Origin: Candidatus Zixiibacteriota bacterium
Lineage (GTDB): Bacteria; Zixibacteria; MSB-5A5; SM1-73
Assembly: GCA_022866585.1 (NCBI GenBank)
Contig: JALHUP010000361.1
Location: 1 to 11,764, forward strand
Direction: 5' to 3'
DNA: 11,764 nucleotides
Numbering within the stretch: position 1 is the first letter of the stretch; the number at the start of each line of letters is the position of its first letter. Below are positions 4,476 to 10,983 of this stretch, piece by piece. The translations under genes and the position numbers were made by a program. The notes beneath the pieces were generated by a model. The model saw nothing but the letters and a program-made list of their open reading frames with translations. It did no database searches and was not told the origin of the DNA.

Positions 4476-6632
4476 ATGAAGAAGCTTAAATCTTTTTGGG
4501 TTTTGATGAGGATTCTATCGGTAGTGTTTCTTTTCTCTCAGCCAGCGTTTCCTAATGACATTAACTATGTCTCCAGCACTCTGTGGACTGGTGCTCTTGA
4601 CGTGGAGGTGGCTGGAAATTATGCCTATTGCGCCTTCACTAACGGTTTGGTGATTCTGAACGTTTCTAATCCTAACAATCCTTCTTTCGTCAGCGAGCTT
4701 TACTTTCCTGGAGGAGGAGAAGGAATATCGGTTAAGGGCGATTATGTTTATCTGGCGGATGGAGATGCAGGGCTGGTGATAATTGATGTGAATAATCCTG
4801 CCAATCCAGGTTCGGTTGGCAGTTACAACACTCCAGGTTATGCCAATGATGTTTTTATTAAGGATAGCTTAGCTTATGTGGCTGATGATTGGCGTGGACT
4901 GCAGATAATCAACATTAACAACCCAGCCAATCCAAGCTCGGTTGGTAGTTACTACACTTCAGGTTCGTCTTCTTATGGGGTTTTTGTTAAAGATAGCTTA
5001 GCCTATGTGGCTGATAGTTATAATGATTTGAAGATAATTCGGGTGAGTGACCCTGTTCATCCGAGTTTGGCTGGCAGTGACAGCACTCCCGGTTATGCTT
5101 GGGGTATTTTTGTCCAGGATAGCCTAGCTTATGTGGCTGACTACACCGCTGGGTTGCAGATATTCAATGTTACTAATCCGGTCGACCCGGAATCTTTAAG
5201 CATCTATGATACCCCAGGTTGGGCTCTGGATGTTTTCGTTCGTGATACTTTAGCTTATGTGGCGGATGCTTACAAAGGTTTGCGGATAATTGATGTTAGT
5301 GACCCAACCAATCCAGAATCACTTGGCTGTTACGACACACCGGGGCGAGCCACTGGCGTTTTTGTTCAAGATACATGCGCCTATGTAGCTGACGAACACA
5401 GCGGTTTGCAGATAATCAATATGTTAAACCCAGCCAACCCATCTCTTCTTGGCACTTACGAGACACCAGATTATTCTTATGATGTTTTTGTCCGGAATGA
5501 TTTCGCCTATGTAGCTAATTATGGAAAAGGTTTGCAGATAGTTGATGTGAGTGACCCATCCAACCCGACTGTCGTTGGTAAATATGACACTCCAGGTTAT
5601 GCTGAAGGTGTTTTTGTTCGCGACAGCTTAGCCTATGTCGGCGATGGGGATAATGGTTTGGAGATAATCAGTATAAATGACCCCACCAATCCCTATTCTA
5701 TTCGGAGCTTTCATACTCCTGGTTATGCCAGGGGCGTTTATGTCCAGGACAGCTTGGCGTATGTGGCGGCTGGATCTTCTTCAGGTCTGCAAATAATCAG
5801 CGTAAGTGACCCCAGCCATCCTTATCTCGTTGGAAGTCATGACATCCCTAACTATGCTTACGGCGTTTGTGTTCAGGACAGCTTCGCCTATGTAACTGCA
5901 GGTGACAGTGGTTTGCAGATAATTCGAGTAAGCGATCCAGCCAACCCAAGTTTTGCAGGGAGTTGCAAACCTCCCGGTTCTCCGCAAGCTGTTTTTGTTA
6001 AAGACAGCTTAGCCTATCTGGCTTGTTACTTGCAAGGTCTGCAGATAATTCGGGTCATTGATCCAACCCAGCCTGATTCATTTGGCGCCTACCAAACCCC
6101 AAATTATGCTCGGGATGTATTTGTTCAGGACACTTTGGCGTATGTGGCTGACGGTTGGGGTGGTCTGCAGGTAATTGGGGTGAGTGATCCAGCCCATCCG
6201 AGCGGGGTGGGCAGTTACGACAACCCGGGTTATTCCCAGGGTGTTTTTGCTAAAGGTGAATATGTGTATTTGGCAGATAAATACTCATTGATAATTTTAG
6301 AGACTCTTTATGGCACGGAGGTGAAAGAGATAGACGAAGAAAAAGCTCTGCCTACCAATTTTGTTTTGTTCCAGAACTATCCGAATCCATTTAATCCCAG
6401 CACCAACATAGAATTTCTGCTTCCCAAATCAGGACAGGTCAAAATTGAGATTTTCAATATTTTGGGGCAGAAGGTCAGAACCTTGATGGATCAATATCTG
6501 AAAGCCGGGCACAAGATGGTGGATTGGGATGGAAAGGATGATTCCGGCAAAGAGGTTTCCAGCGGAATCTATTTTTATCGAATAAAGACTCCGGAATTTT
6601 CGCAGACCAAGAAGATGGTGTTGTTGCGATAG
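4476..6632 (+). CDS. Secreted LVIVD-repeat beta-propeller protein with C-terminal T9SS-type sorting domain
   Basis: The 718-aa protein has an N-terminal signal peptide (about residues 1-26, MKKLKSFWVLMRILSVVFLF). Residues 38-584 contain thirteen consecutive units of about 42 residues and 585-623 a fourteenth, shorter one. The consensus is GYAxGVFVQDSLAYVADxxx then GLQIIxVSDPxNPxxxGSYDTP, the LVIVD repeat, in which each unit is expected to be one blade of a beta-propeller. Fourteen units would suit two seven-bladed propellers (inference). Residues 624-718 form the tail: LPTNFVLFQNYPNPFNPST, then an Ig-like FlgD-type domain (VKIEIFNILGQKVRTL ... WDGKDDSGKEVSSGIYFYRI) ending KKMVLLR. In FCB bacteria this tail directs export and surface attachment by type IX secretion. 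No enzyme motif is visible; binding or adhesion is likely but unproven. The gene stands alone on the plus strand, divergent from the DUF3566-like gene. Confidence 0.92.
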   Translation: MKKLKSFWVLMRILSVVFLFSQPAFPNDINYVSSTLWTGALDVEVAGNYAYCAFTNGLVILNVSNPNNPSFVSELYFPGGGEGISVKGDYVYLADGDAGLVIIDVNNPANPGSVGSYNTPGYANDVFIKDSLAYVADDWRGLQIININNPANPSSVGSYYTSGSSSYGVFVKDSLAYVADSYNDLKIIRVSDPVHPSLAGSDSTPGYAWGIFVQDSLAYVADYTAGLQIFNVTNPVDPESLSIYDTPGWALDVFVRDTLAYVADAYKGLRIIDVSDPTNPESLGCYDTPGRATGVFVQDTCAYVADEHSGLQIINMLNPANPSLLGTYETPDYSYDVFVRNDFAYVANYGKGLQIVDVSDPSNPTVVGKYDTPGYAEGVFVRDSLAYVGDGDNGLEIISINDPTNPYSIRSFHTPGYARGVYVQDSLAYVAAGSSSGLQIISVSDPSHPYLVGSHDIPNYAYGVCVQDSFAYVTAGDSGLQIIRVSDPANPSFAGSCKPPGSPQAVFVKDSLAYLACYLQGLQIIRVIDPTQPDSFGAYQTPNYARDVFVQDTLAYVADGWGGLQVIGVSDPAHPSGVGSYDNPGYSQGVFAKGEYVYLADKYSLIILETLYGTEVKEIDEEKALPTNFVLFQNYPNPFNPSTNIEFLLPKSGQVKIEIFNILGQKVRTLMDQYLKAGHKMVDWDGKDDSGKEVSSGIYFYRIKTPEFSQTKKMVLLR
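4587..6344 (+). repeat. Fourteen degenerate coding tandem repeats of about 126 bp
   Basis: Each unit encodes one LVIVD blade; unit boundaries fall at residues 38, 79, 121, 164, 206, 248, 290, 332, 374, 416, 459, 501, 543 and 585. Words such as 'GACAGCTTAGCCTATGTGGC' recur with small changes. Units 3 and 10 are one residue longer and unit 14 lacks the last strand. Units 3-9 and 12-13 are the closest to consensus. Confidence 0.85.
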
Positions 6633-6638
6633 GTAAAC

Positions 6639-6709
6639 TGTCAACGGATTAAACAGATGTAACGGATAGAGTCGCGAGTAATCCGTTTGATCCGTTATAT
6701 CCGTTGACA
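6639..6709. repeat. 71-nt imperfect palindrome built from CGGAT words
   Basis: TGTCAACGGAT (6639-6649) pairs with ATCCGTTGACA (6699-6709), and TAACGGAT (6660-6667) pairs with ATCCGTTA (6690-6697). It begins 6 nt after the stop of the propeller gene and could form a long stem in that mRNA, but no U-tract follows. The left part includes GATTAAACAGATG, a word also found at 9396-9408 on the other strand. Confidence 0.7.
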
Positions 6710-6722
6710 AATGCTAAGTTGA

Positions 6723-6915
6723 CCTCTCCCCCTTAGTCCCCCTCTCCACACAAGAGGGTGTGTCACAATCATGTTTTGACTTTGTAGCCGCAATCTTTAG
6801 ATTGCGTAAGCTGTTGGAATTCAACAAACGGTTTTCGCAGACTAAGGTCTGCGGCTACAAAAAACCGAATTATGACACAGTCTCACAAGTGGAGAGGGGG
6901 AGATAGGGGGTGAGG
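6723..6915. repeat. 193-bp nested palindromic element between convergent genes (MITE-like)
   Basis: The outer arms at 6723-6749 and 6889-6915 are complementary at 23 of 27 positions (C-rich against G-rich). Next inward, TGTGTCACAAT pairs with a near-complement ending ATTATGACACA. Inside, TTTGTAGCCGCA (6781-6792) pairs perfectly with TGCGGCTACAAA (6850-6861). Each of these inner arms also heads its own hairpin: CGCAATC/GATTGCG (6789-6795, 6800-6806) and CGCAGAC/GTCTGCG (6836-6842, 6847-6853). There is no coding capacity. It fills the space between the propeller gene and the TPR gene, whose stop codons face it from either side, so it could act as a two-way 3' boundary. I could not see clear target duplications. 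Confidence 0.7.
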
Positions 6916-6917
6916 TT

Positions 6918-7931
6918 TTACTTTTTCTTCTTTACCTCTTTTAACGTCTTCTGATATTCTTTGTTTTTAGGATCAAGGCGCACGGCTTCTTCCAGTTCAG
7001 CAATTGCCAGATCGGTTTTGCCTTGTAGATCGTAAACCATTCCCAAGCGCCAGTGAGCCGCGGCCCAATCGGGTGCTCCCTTCTTGGGTTCAACTTGAAG
7101 ATATTGTTGGAAACAGCGTGCCGCCTTATCCAGGCTGTCCTTGGCAAAAAGATAAGTCCTTCCTAATTGGTATAAAAATGTCATCTGATCAGGATGTTCC
7201 TTAAAGATTTTTTCAAAGACGGAAGCCGCATCTTGGTATTTTTTCTGCTCCTGCAAAAAAAAGCCTAACTGATAGGAGGCAAAGTAGTTTGAAGAGGTAT
7301 CTAACTCTACTGCTTTTCTGAGGTAAGTTTCTTCTTTGCCAAAATCCTTCTCCGCTTGCCAGAAAAGCGCCCAAGCGTAAGCACCATAAAGAGAATCCAA
7401 CCCTTGAATGATTTCCGCCTGTTTTTTGGCTTTCTTTTTATCACCGCCTGCTATTCCGGGTGCCCCGATATAATATTGCATAAGATCAAATCTTGCGTCC
7501 AGGTTGGTCGAATCCAATTCCACCGCCTTCTCAAATTCGTCTTTACCTTTCTTTGCCCTGAATAAAGCTTTTAGCTTGCTTCCTTTTTGTGCTTGTATTA
7601 CATGGGCACTTCCCAACCAGTGATGATACTCTGATTGGGAATCATTGAGTTTGACCGCTTTTTCGCCATATTTGATGGAATTGTCATAATCGTCCAGGAT
7701 CAAATAAACTTTACACAAAAAGAAATTCGCCTCAGGATTTTCGGGTTCCTTTTCCACCACTTTCAAAAGAACTTCTTTTGCCTCTTCGTACTTTTCCTCT
7801 TTGAAAAGCCTTTTTCCCTCCTCCAGAGTATAAACCTGTGCGGATACTGCGCAATGGAAGGATAGTGAAATCATTATCAGCAAAGGAAAGAATGATTTTT
7901 TTGAATTGGTCTGAAGTAAATGTGTTAACAT
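6918..7931 (-). CDS. Exported TPR-repeat protein, 337 aa
   Basis: The N-terminus has a signal peptide (KKSFFPLLIMISLSFHCAVSA, cleavage about residue 31, then QVYTLEEG). The rest is made of about eight TPR-like helical hairpins. The first is GKRLFKEEKYEEAKEVLLKV..EKEPENPE (about 39-67). A middle unit holds a long basic insert (KGSKLKALFRAKKGKDEFEKAVELD), and YIGAPGIAGGDKKKAKKQAE follows, a signature common in exported TPR proteins. The last clear unit is RLGMVYDLQGKTDLAIAELEEAVRLDPKNKE near the C-terminus, before a Lys-rich end. TPR arrays bind other proteins; this one should work in the periplasm, perhaps attached to an envelope complex, but no partner is visible. ATG 7931 is backed by AGGAG five nt upstream. 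It converges with the propeller gene, and its leader contains the 7991-8067 palindrome. Confidence 0.9.
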   Translation of the reverse strand: MLTHLLQTNSKKSFFPLLIMISLSFHCAVSAQVYTLEEGKRLFKEEKYEEAKEVLLKVVEKEPENPEANFFLCKVYLILDDYDNSIKYGEKAVKLNDSQSEYHHWLGSAHVIQAQKGSKLKALFRAKKGKDEFEKAVELDSTNLDARFDLMQYYIGAPGIAGGDKKKAKKQAEIIQGLDSLYGAYAWALFWQAEKDFGKEETYLRKAVELDTSSNYFASYQLGFFLQEQKKYQDAASVFEKIFKEHPDQMTFLYQLGRTYLFAKDSLDKAARCFQQYLQVEPKKGAPDWAAAHWRLGMVYDLQGKTDLAIAELEEAVRLDPKNKEYQKTLKEVKKKK

Positions 7932-7990
7932 TAGAGCTCCTTTCTAAATGGTGTTTTAACAAATTTACGTAAGAGATGAGCCCCAGGTTT

Positions 7991-8067
7991 CTTGTAAGGT
8001 CTAAAATCCCCCTTTGTCCCCCTTTAAAAAAGGGGGAATTTCAATCCTTTTTTGTCCTCCTTACAAG
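7991..8067. repeat. 77-bp nested palindrome
   Basis: The outer arms CTTGTAAGG (7991-7999) and CCTTACAAG (8059-8067) are perfect. The interior has two overlapping ways to fold: 8003-8015 with 8029-8041 (12 of 13 bp), or the tight hairpin CCCCCTTT (8018-8025) with AAAGGGGG (8029-8036). It lies between the aminotransferase stop and the TPR start, so it would be transcribed into the end of one and the leader of the other. Read on the minus strand, AAAGGGGG is followed by ATTTT, which gives it weak terminator character. Confidence 0.65.
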
Positions 8068-8089
8068 TAAGTGTTATTTTTTTTGCTAA

Positions 8090-9232
8090 TTACAGCATCT
8101 GGACGAATCTTTCCATCTCCCCTTTGGTGTTGTAAAAATGGGGTGAGACTCGGATTGACCCTTCACGAAACGAAACCAGGATTTTGTTTTTGATTAGCTT
8201 CTCATATAATCTTTTGATGTTTTTTCCTGAAAAAGAGAGTATGGAAGATCGATGCAGAGGTTCAAGAGAGCTTTCTACCTGGTATGGGCTATCATTTAAA
8301 TAATCTATTAACAAATTCAGCAATTCCCAATTATGCTTTTCTATATTTTTGATTCCGATCTGCGATAGCAGTTGTAACGAAGCATGCATGCTCCACAAAA
8401 GAGAGTAGGGAAAGGTTCCTATCTCAAATTTGCGGGCGGAAGTAAATGGTTTGAGATCAAATTTTAAAAGATCGGTCCAATTCAACCCCCAATCAACTCC
8501 CATCCATCCAAAGAAACATGGGTTTAGTTTCCTTTTGGCTTCAGAGGAAAGATAGAAAAAGCCGGTTCCTAATGAAGACAAAAGCCACTTTTGCCCACCA
8601 CAGCTCAAAAAATCGATCTTGCATTTTTTGACATCCAAATCCACCGAACCGATTCCCTGAATGCCATCCACCACTAAGAAAACATCATTTTCTTCGCATA
8701 TCTTGCCGATGGTCTCCAAATCGTTTTTGAATCCATTGAAATACTGGACAAAACTTATGGATAAAACTTTTGTCCTTTTATCAATAGCCTTCACAAAATC
8801 GTCAATATCAAAACATCTATTTCTGCTTGGAATAAACTTCGTTTCTATCCCTTTTTGTTTGAGGTTTGTCCAGGGATAGACATTGGCAGGAAATTCCACA
8901 TCCGAAAGGAGAATCTTGTCCCCTCTTTTTAAATCAAGTCCCCCGGCGGCAACGTTTAGTCCATAAGAGGTGTTGGTAACAAATGCAACTTCCTCAGGAT
9001 TGGCTTTGATGAAGTCAGCTATCAGCTTCCTGGTGTTGTCCAGTATTTGGAAGGCTTCCTTGTCAGCATCTGCCATATTTTTTAATCTAAGATATTTGTA
9101 GTACTCCTCGGTTGCCCTCCAGCTTTTCTCCGGCAAAGGTCCAAAGCTGGCATGATTGAGAAATACTATTTCTTTGGTGAATGGAAATTCCTTACGGTAT
9201 TTTGATAGATCAATATGCCCTGCGTTCATCAT
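8090..9232 (-). CDS. Class V PLP-dependent aminotransferase (cysteine desulfurase / isopenicillin N epimerase-like)
   Basis: The 380-aa protein has the fold-type I layout. The N-terminal signature FLNHASFGPLPE (about 24-35) is typical of the isopenicillin N epimerase-like branch. VAFVTNTSYGLNVAA (82-96) is the cofactor phosphate-binding region. VLSISFVQYFNGF (156-168) precedes VVDGIQGIGSVDLD (187-200), with the Asp (Asp189) that pairs with the pyridine nitrogen. FLSCGGQKWLLSSLGTGF (208-225) carries the Schiff-base Lys215. The C-terminal domain ends with IRVSPHFYNTKGEMERFV. Members act as cysteine desulfurases, epimerases, kynureninase-like enzymes or lyases; I see no Cys-loop that would make desulfurase certain and no iscU or suf partner, so the substrate is open. 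ATG 9232 is preceded by AAAGGA; an adjacent ATG (9229) is equally possible. It ends a minus-strand run with the epimerase and membrane protein genes. Confidence 0.9.
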   Translation of the reverse strand: MMNAGHIDLSKYRKEFPFTKEIVFLNHASFGPLPEKSWRATEEYYKYLRLKNMADADKEAFQILDNTRKLIADFIKANPEEVAFVTNTSYGLNVAAGGLDLKRGDKILLSDVEFPANVYPWTNLKQKGIETKFIPSRNRCFDIDDFVKAIDKRTKVLSISFVQYFNGFKNDLETIGKICEENDVFLVVDGIQGIGSVDLDVKKCKIDFLSCGGQKWLLSSLGTGFFYLSSEAKRKLNPCFFGWMGVDWGLNWTDLLKFDLKPFTSARKFEIGTFPYSLLWSMHASLQLLSQIGIKNIEKHNWELLNLLIDYLNDSPYQVESSLEPLHRSSILSFSGKNIKRLYEKLIKNKILVSFREGSIRVSPHFYNTKGEMERFVQML

Positions 9233-9375
9233 TTTGTTTCCTTTAATAATTTCATCTGTTTCATCTGTTGGGAATGTTTATATCTGTGCCCGCCAGGTCC
9301 CCGACCTGGCGGGATTTTTCCTGTCGGGTCAGGGGACCCGACAAGCACAAAATTGATATTTTCTGATTTATTCAT
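9229..9375 (-). CDS. Possible 48-codon leader ORF overlapping the aminotransferase start
   Basis: ATG 9375 has AAAGGA at the same distance and in the same 41-nt sequence context as the aminotransferase start. The frame runs 48 codons (MNKSENINFVLVGSPDPTGK..., ending MKLLKETK) and stops at a TGA overlapping the aminotransferase ATG (ATGA arrangement). The middle is translated from two palindromic hairpins, so the peptide is unlikely to be a conserved protein. It may be a by-product of leader duplication, but the overlap could couple translation of the aminotransferase to it. Confidence 0.3.
   Translation of the reverse strand: MNKSENINFVLVGSPDPTGKIPPGRGPGGHRYKHSQQMKQMKLLKETK
9234..9274. repeat. 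41-nt direct repeat, copy 1 (aminotransferase leader)
   Basis: This segment (TTGTTTCCTTTAATAAT ... CATCTGTTGGGAA on the plus strand) matches 9377-9417 at 38 of 41 positions. It contains the ribosome binding site of the aminotransferase on the minus strand. Confidence 0.75.
9289..9343. repeat. Two adjacent perfect GC-rich hairpins
   Basis: CCCGCCAGGTC (9289-9299) and GACCTGGCGGG (9303-9313) form an 11-bp stem with a 3-nt loop, followed on the plus strand by ATTTTTC. TGTCGGGTC (9322-9330) and GACCCGACA (9335-9343) form a 9-bp stem with a 4-nt loop. Both lie between the two 41-nt direct repeats. No plus-strand gene needs a terminator here, so repeat elements are the likelier reading. Confidence 0.75.
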
Positions 9376-9376
9376 C

Positions 9377-9417
9377 TTGTTTCCTTTGATTATTTCATCT
9401 GTTTAATCTGTTGGGAA
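9377..9417. repeat. 41-nt direct repeat, copy 2
   Basis: Same orientation as 9234-9274, with three mismatches. It contains GATTAAACAGATG on the minus strand, shared with the palindrome after the propeller gene (6647-6659). Confidence 0.75.
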
Positions 9418-9440
9418 ATTTTCTCGGAAACCCGATCTAC

Positions 9441-9466
9441 CACCTATCACCTTTTACCTAAAACCT
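9441..9466. repeat. CACCTATCACCTT repeat, copy 1
   Basis: CACCTATCACCTTTTACCTAAAACCTG here resembles CACCTATCACCTTACACCTTTAACCTG at 9913-9938. Read on the minus strand it is a run of AGGTNA words. It overlaps the end of the 9458-9877 gene and includes its TAG stop. Confidence 0.55.
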
Positions 9467-9877
9467 GTATATCGCTCCTATCACTCCGAAGACCACCAAA
9501 TTTTTCAAAATCTGCCAAAATAGATGAATGATTACGAAATTTACAGGAAGTTTGATGCTTTGAGGAATTATTACCATCTGAGGCATACTTCCCACAAAGA
9601 AGACAAAAATTCCAAAAAAGATGCCAGCTTTTATTCCAGAAAGCGGGATGAATGGCAAGATTAAAGCGAAGAAGAAAGCGGGCAGGGCGATCTCCAAAAG
9701 CTCTACCAAAACAATGCTCTGAAGACTCCACCTTGATCTAAAGCTATTTTCAACCATCTCAGAATGAATTCCTTCGAAAGGCTTTAGATATTTTTCAGTC
9801 ACTCCAGCCAGAAATCTCAAAATCTGAAAGGGAATGCTGGCAATTAGTATAGCTTTTATCAAACTTGACAGATTCAT
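9458..9877 (-). CDS. Hypothetical four-helix integral membrane protein, 139 aa
   Basis: I do not recognise a family. Hydrophobic segments lie at about residues 5-25, 55-79 (IVLVELLEIALPAFFFALILPFIPL), 81-104 and 112-136, giving four probable membrane helices. A polar loop of about 30 residues between helices 1 and 2 (TEKYLKPFEGIHSEMVENSFRSRW) is the only sizeable soluble part. The loop between helices 3 and 4 contains SMPQMVIIPQS. No charged catalytic motif is evident. The gene starts 68 bp after the epimerase stop on the same strand and probably shares its transcript. The Shine-Dalgarno is weak (GGAAA about 10 nt before ATG 9877), consistent with dependence on upstream translation or an uncertain start. 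It is bracketed by two copies of an AGGTGATAGGTG-type repeat, the first of which holds its stop codon. Confidence 0.75.
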   Translation of the reverse strand: MNLSSLIKAILIASIPFQILRFLAGVTEKYLKPFEGIHSEMVENSFRSRWSLQSIVLVELLEIALPAFFFALILPFIPLSGIKAGIFFGIFVFFVGSMPQMVIIPQSIKLPVNFVIIHLFWQILKNLVVFGVIGAIYRF

Positions 9878-9907
9878 CAGATTGGTTTCCAGATTCTACT
9901 TCCTTAA

Positions 9908-9938
9908 CCTTTCACCTATCACCTTACACCTTTAACCT
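9908..9938. repeat. CACCTATCACCTT repeat, copy 2
   Basis: This matches the copy at 9441-9466 in the same orientation and fills most of the gap between the epimerase gene and the membrane protein gene. The AGGT periodicity (AGGTTAAAGGTGTAAGGTGA on the minus strand) makes it a low-complexity element. Confidence 0.55.
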
Positions 9939-9945
9939 GCCTTTT

Positions 9946-10983
9946 TTAGAGCCACCCTTTTTCTTTATACCATCTCACTGTCTTTTTTGTGCCTTCTTCG
10001 AAAGGATATTTCGGGGAAAAACCTAATTCTCTTTTTGCTTTGGAAACATCGCATAACCAATATTTCTGGGTTATCTCCCTAACTTTTTGCACATTGATCA
10101 CAGTTGGTTTTCCCAATAGTCTGGCAACGTTTTCTGAAACAAAGGCAATTGCATACAAAAAAACTTTAGGAATCTTCAAGGTGATGGTTTTCTTATTCAG
10201 AACTTTGGCGACGATCCGGAAGGCTTCTCTCCAAGAATAGATTTGATCATCCGCAATGAAATAAATTTGACCTGTTGCCTTTGGGCTTTCTGCGGCTAAG
10301 ATTATCCCATCGACAAGGTCTTCAATATAGCACAGACTCAAATAACTTTCTCCTTTTCCGAATAAGGTCTTAAATCCTTTGTTCGCAACTTTAAAAAAGG
10401 ACAAGATATCTGAATCTCTGGGACCATAGACCGCAGGAGGACGAATGACAGTCACCGGCAATTTGGAGGAAAATTCCAAAACGATTTTTTCCCCTTCCAA
10501 CTTGCTTTTTCCATAATCGGTGACGGGATTACAAGGCGCCGTCTCATCCAAAGGTTGGTCATCTTTGCCTGGTCCCACCGCCGCCTGACTGCTTATGTAT
10601 ACAAATCTTTTGATCTGTTGATTATTTTCAACATAGGCTTCAAGCAAGTTTTTAGTCCCCTCATAATTTGCCTTAAAGTATTCCTCTTCCGTCTTGGCTT
10701 TGGTTAGTCCGGCAACGTGAAAGACAAAGTCAACATCTTTTAAAACATTTTTTCCGAAGCATCACGCTTCGCGGGACAGCGACTCCTTCTCACTTATGTC
10801 AGCATAAACATATTCCACCTTGAGTCCGGAAAGCCATCTTAGGTTACTCGTTTTCCTGACCAGACATATTACCTGATAACCTTTAGAAAGAAGCCCCTCC
10901 ACCAAGTGGCTTCCGACAAATCCATTTGCTCCCGTGACCAATGCTTTTGACTTCTGTTTGTTTTTGGCTGATTCTTTATCCAT
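9946..10983 (-). pseudogene. NAD(P)-dependent sugar epimerase / 3-beta-HSD-type extended SDR, interrupted by an in-frame TGA
   Basis: Two reading segments in the same frame, 10983-10765 and 10761-9946, together encode one extended short-chain dehydrogenase. The first has the Rossmann motif VTGANGFVGSHLVEGLL (about residues 16-32) and YADISEKESL. The second continues DVDFVFHVAGLTKAKTEEE...NYEGTKNLLEA, VYISSQAAVGPG (catalytic-site Ser region), the YxxxK pair in DYGKSKLEGEK (Tyr157, Lys161 counting through the stop) and VIRPPAVYGPRD. Homologues oxidise or epimerise nucleotide sugars or reduce hydroxyl-ketone substrates. A TGA at 10764-10762 splits the gene. It falls in an extra segment of about eight codons, forming a small palindrome, where family members go directly from 'ESL' to 'K-x-V-L-K-D-V-D'. 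Removing those 24 nt restores about 338 residues, a normal length. TGA is a genuine stop elsewhere here, so the gene is probably inactive unless the stop is read through or the base is a sequencing error. ATG 10983 is used rather than TTG 10986; GGGAG precedes it. Confidence 0.85.
10753..10776. repeat. 24-nt palindromic insert inside the epimerase gene
   Basis: CGAAGC (10755-10760) and GCTTCG (10766-10771) form a 6-bp stem with a 5-nt loop, and the flanking TTCC/GGGA can extend it with a bulge. Its length is a multiple of three, so the downstream frame is kept. The TGA in the loop region, read on the minus strand, is what interrupts the gene. Confidence 0.6.

Noticed and set aside
6723..6915. 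An insertion sequence remnant with transposase
   Set aside because: No coding frame with transposase features occurs inside; only structure is present.
9289..9319. A rho-independent terminator (11-bp GC-rich stem followed by ATTTTTC) on the plus strand
   Set aside because: There is no plus-strand gene for several kilobases upstream, and the hairpin belongs to a paired repeat structure between direct repeats.
10762..10764. The in-frame TGA of the epimerase gene as selenocysteine or a recoded TGA
   Set aside because: Extended SDRs do not use selenocysteine, and the TGA is in a hairpin loop rather than just before a SECIS-like stem. Complete genes here (DUF3566-like at 3845, the channel-like gene at 1042) end normally in TGA and long genes have no internal TGA.
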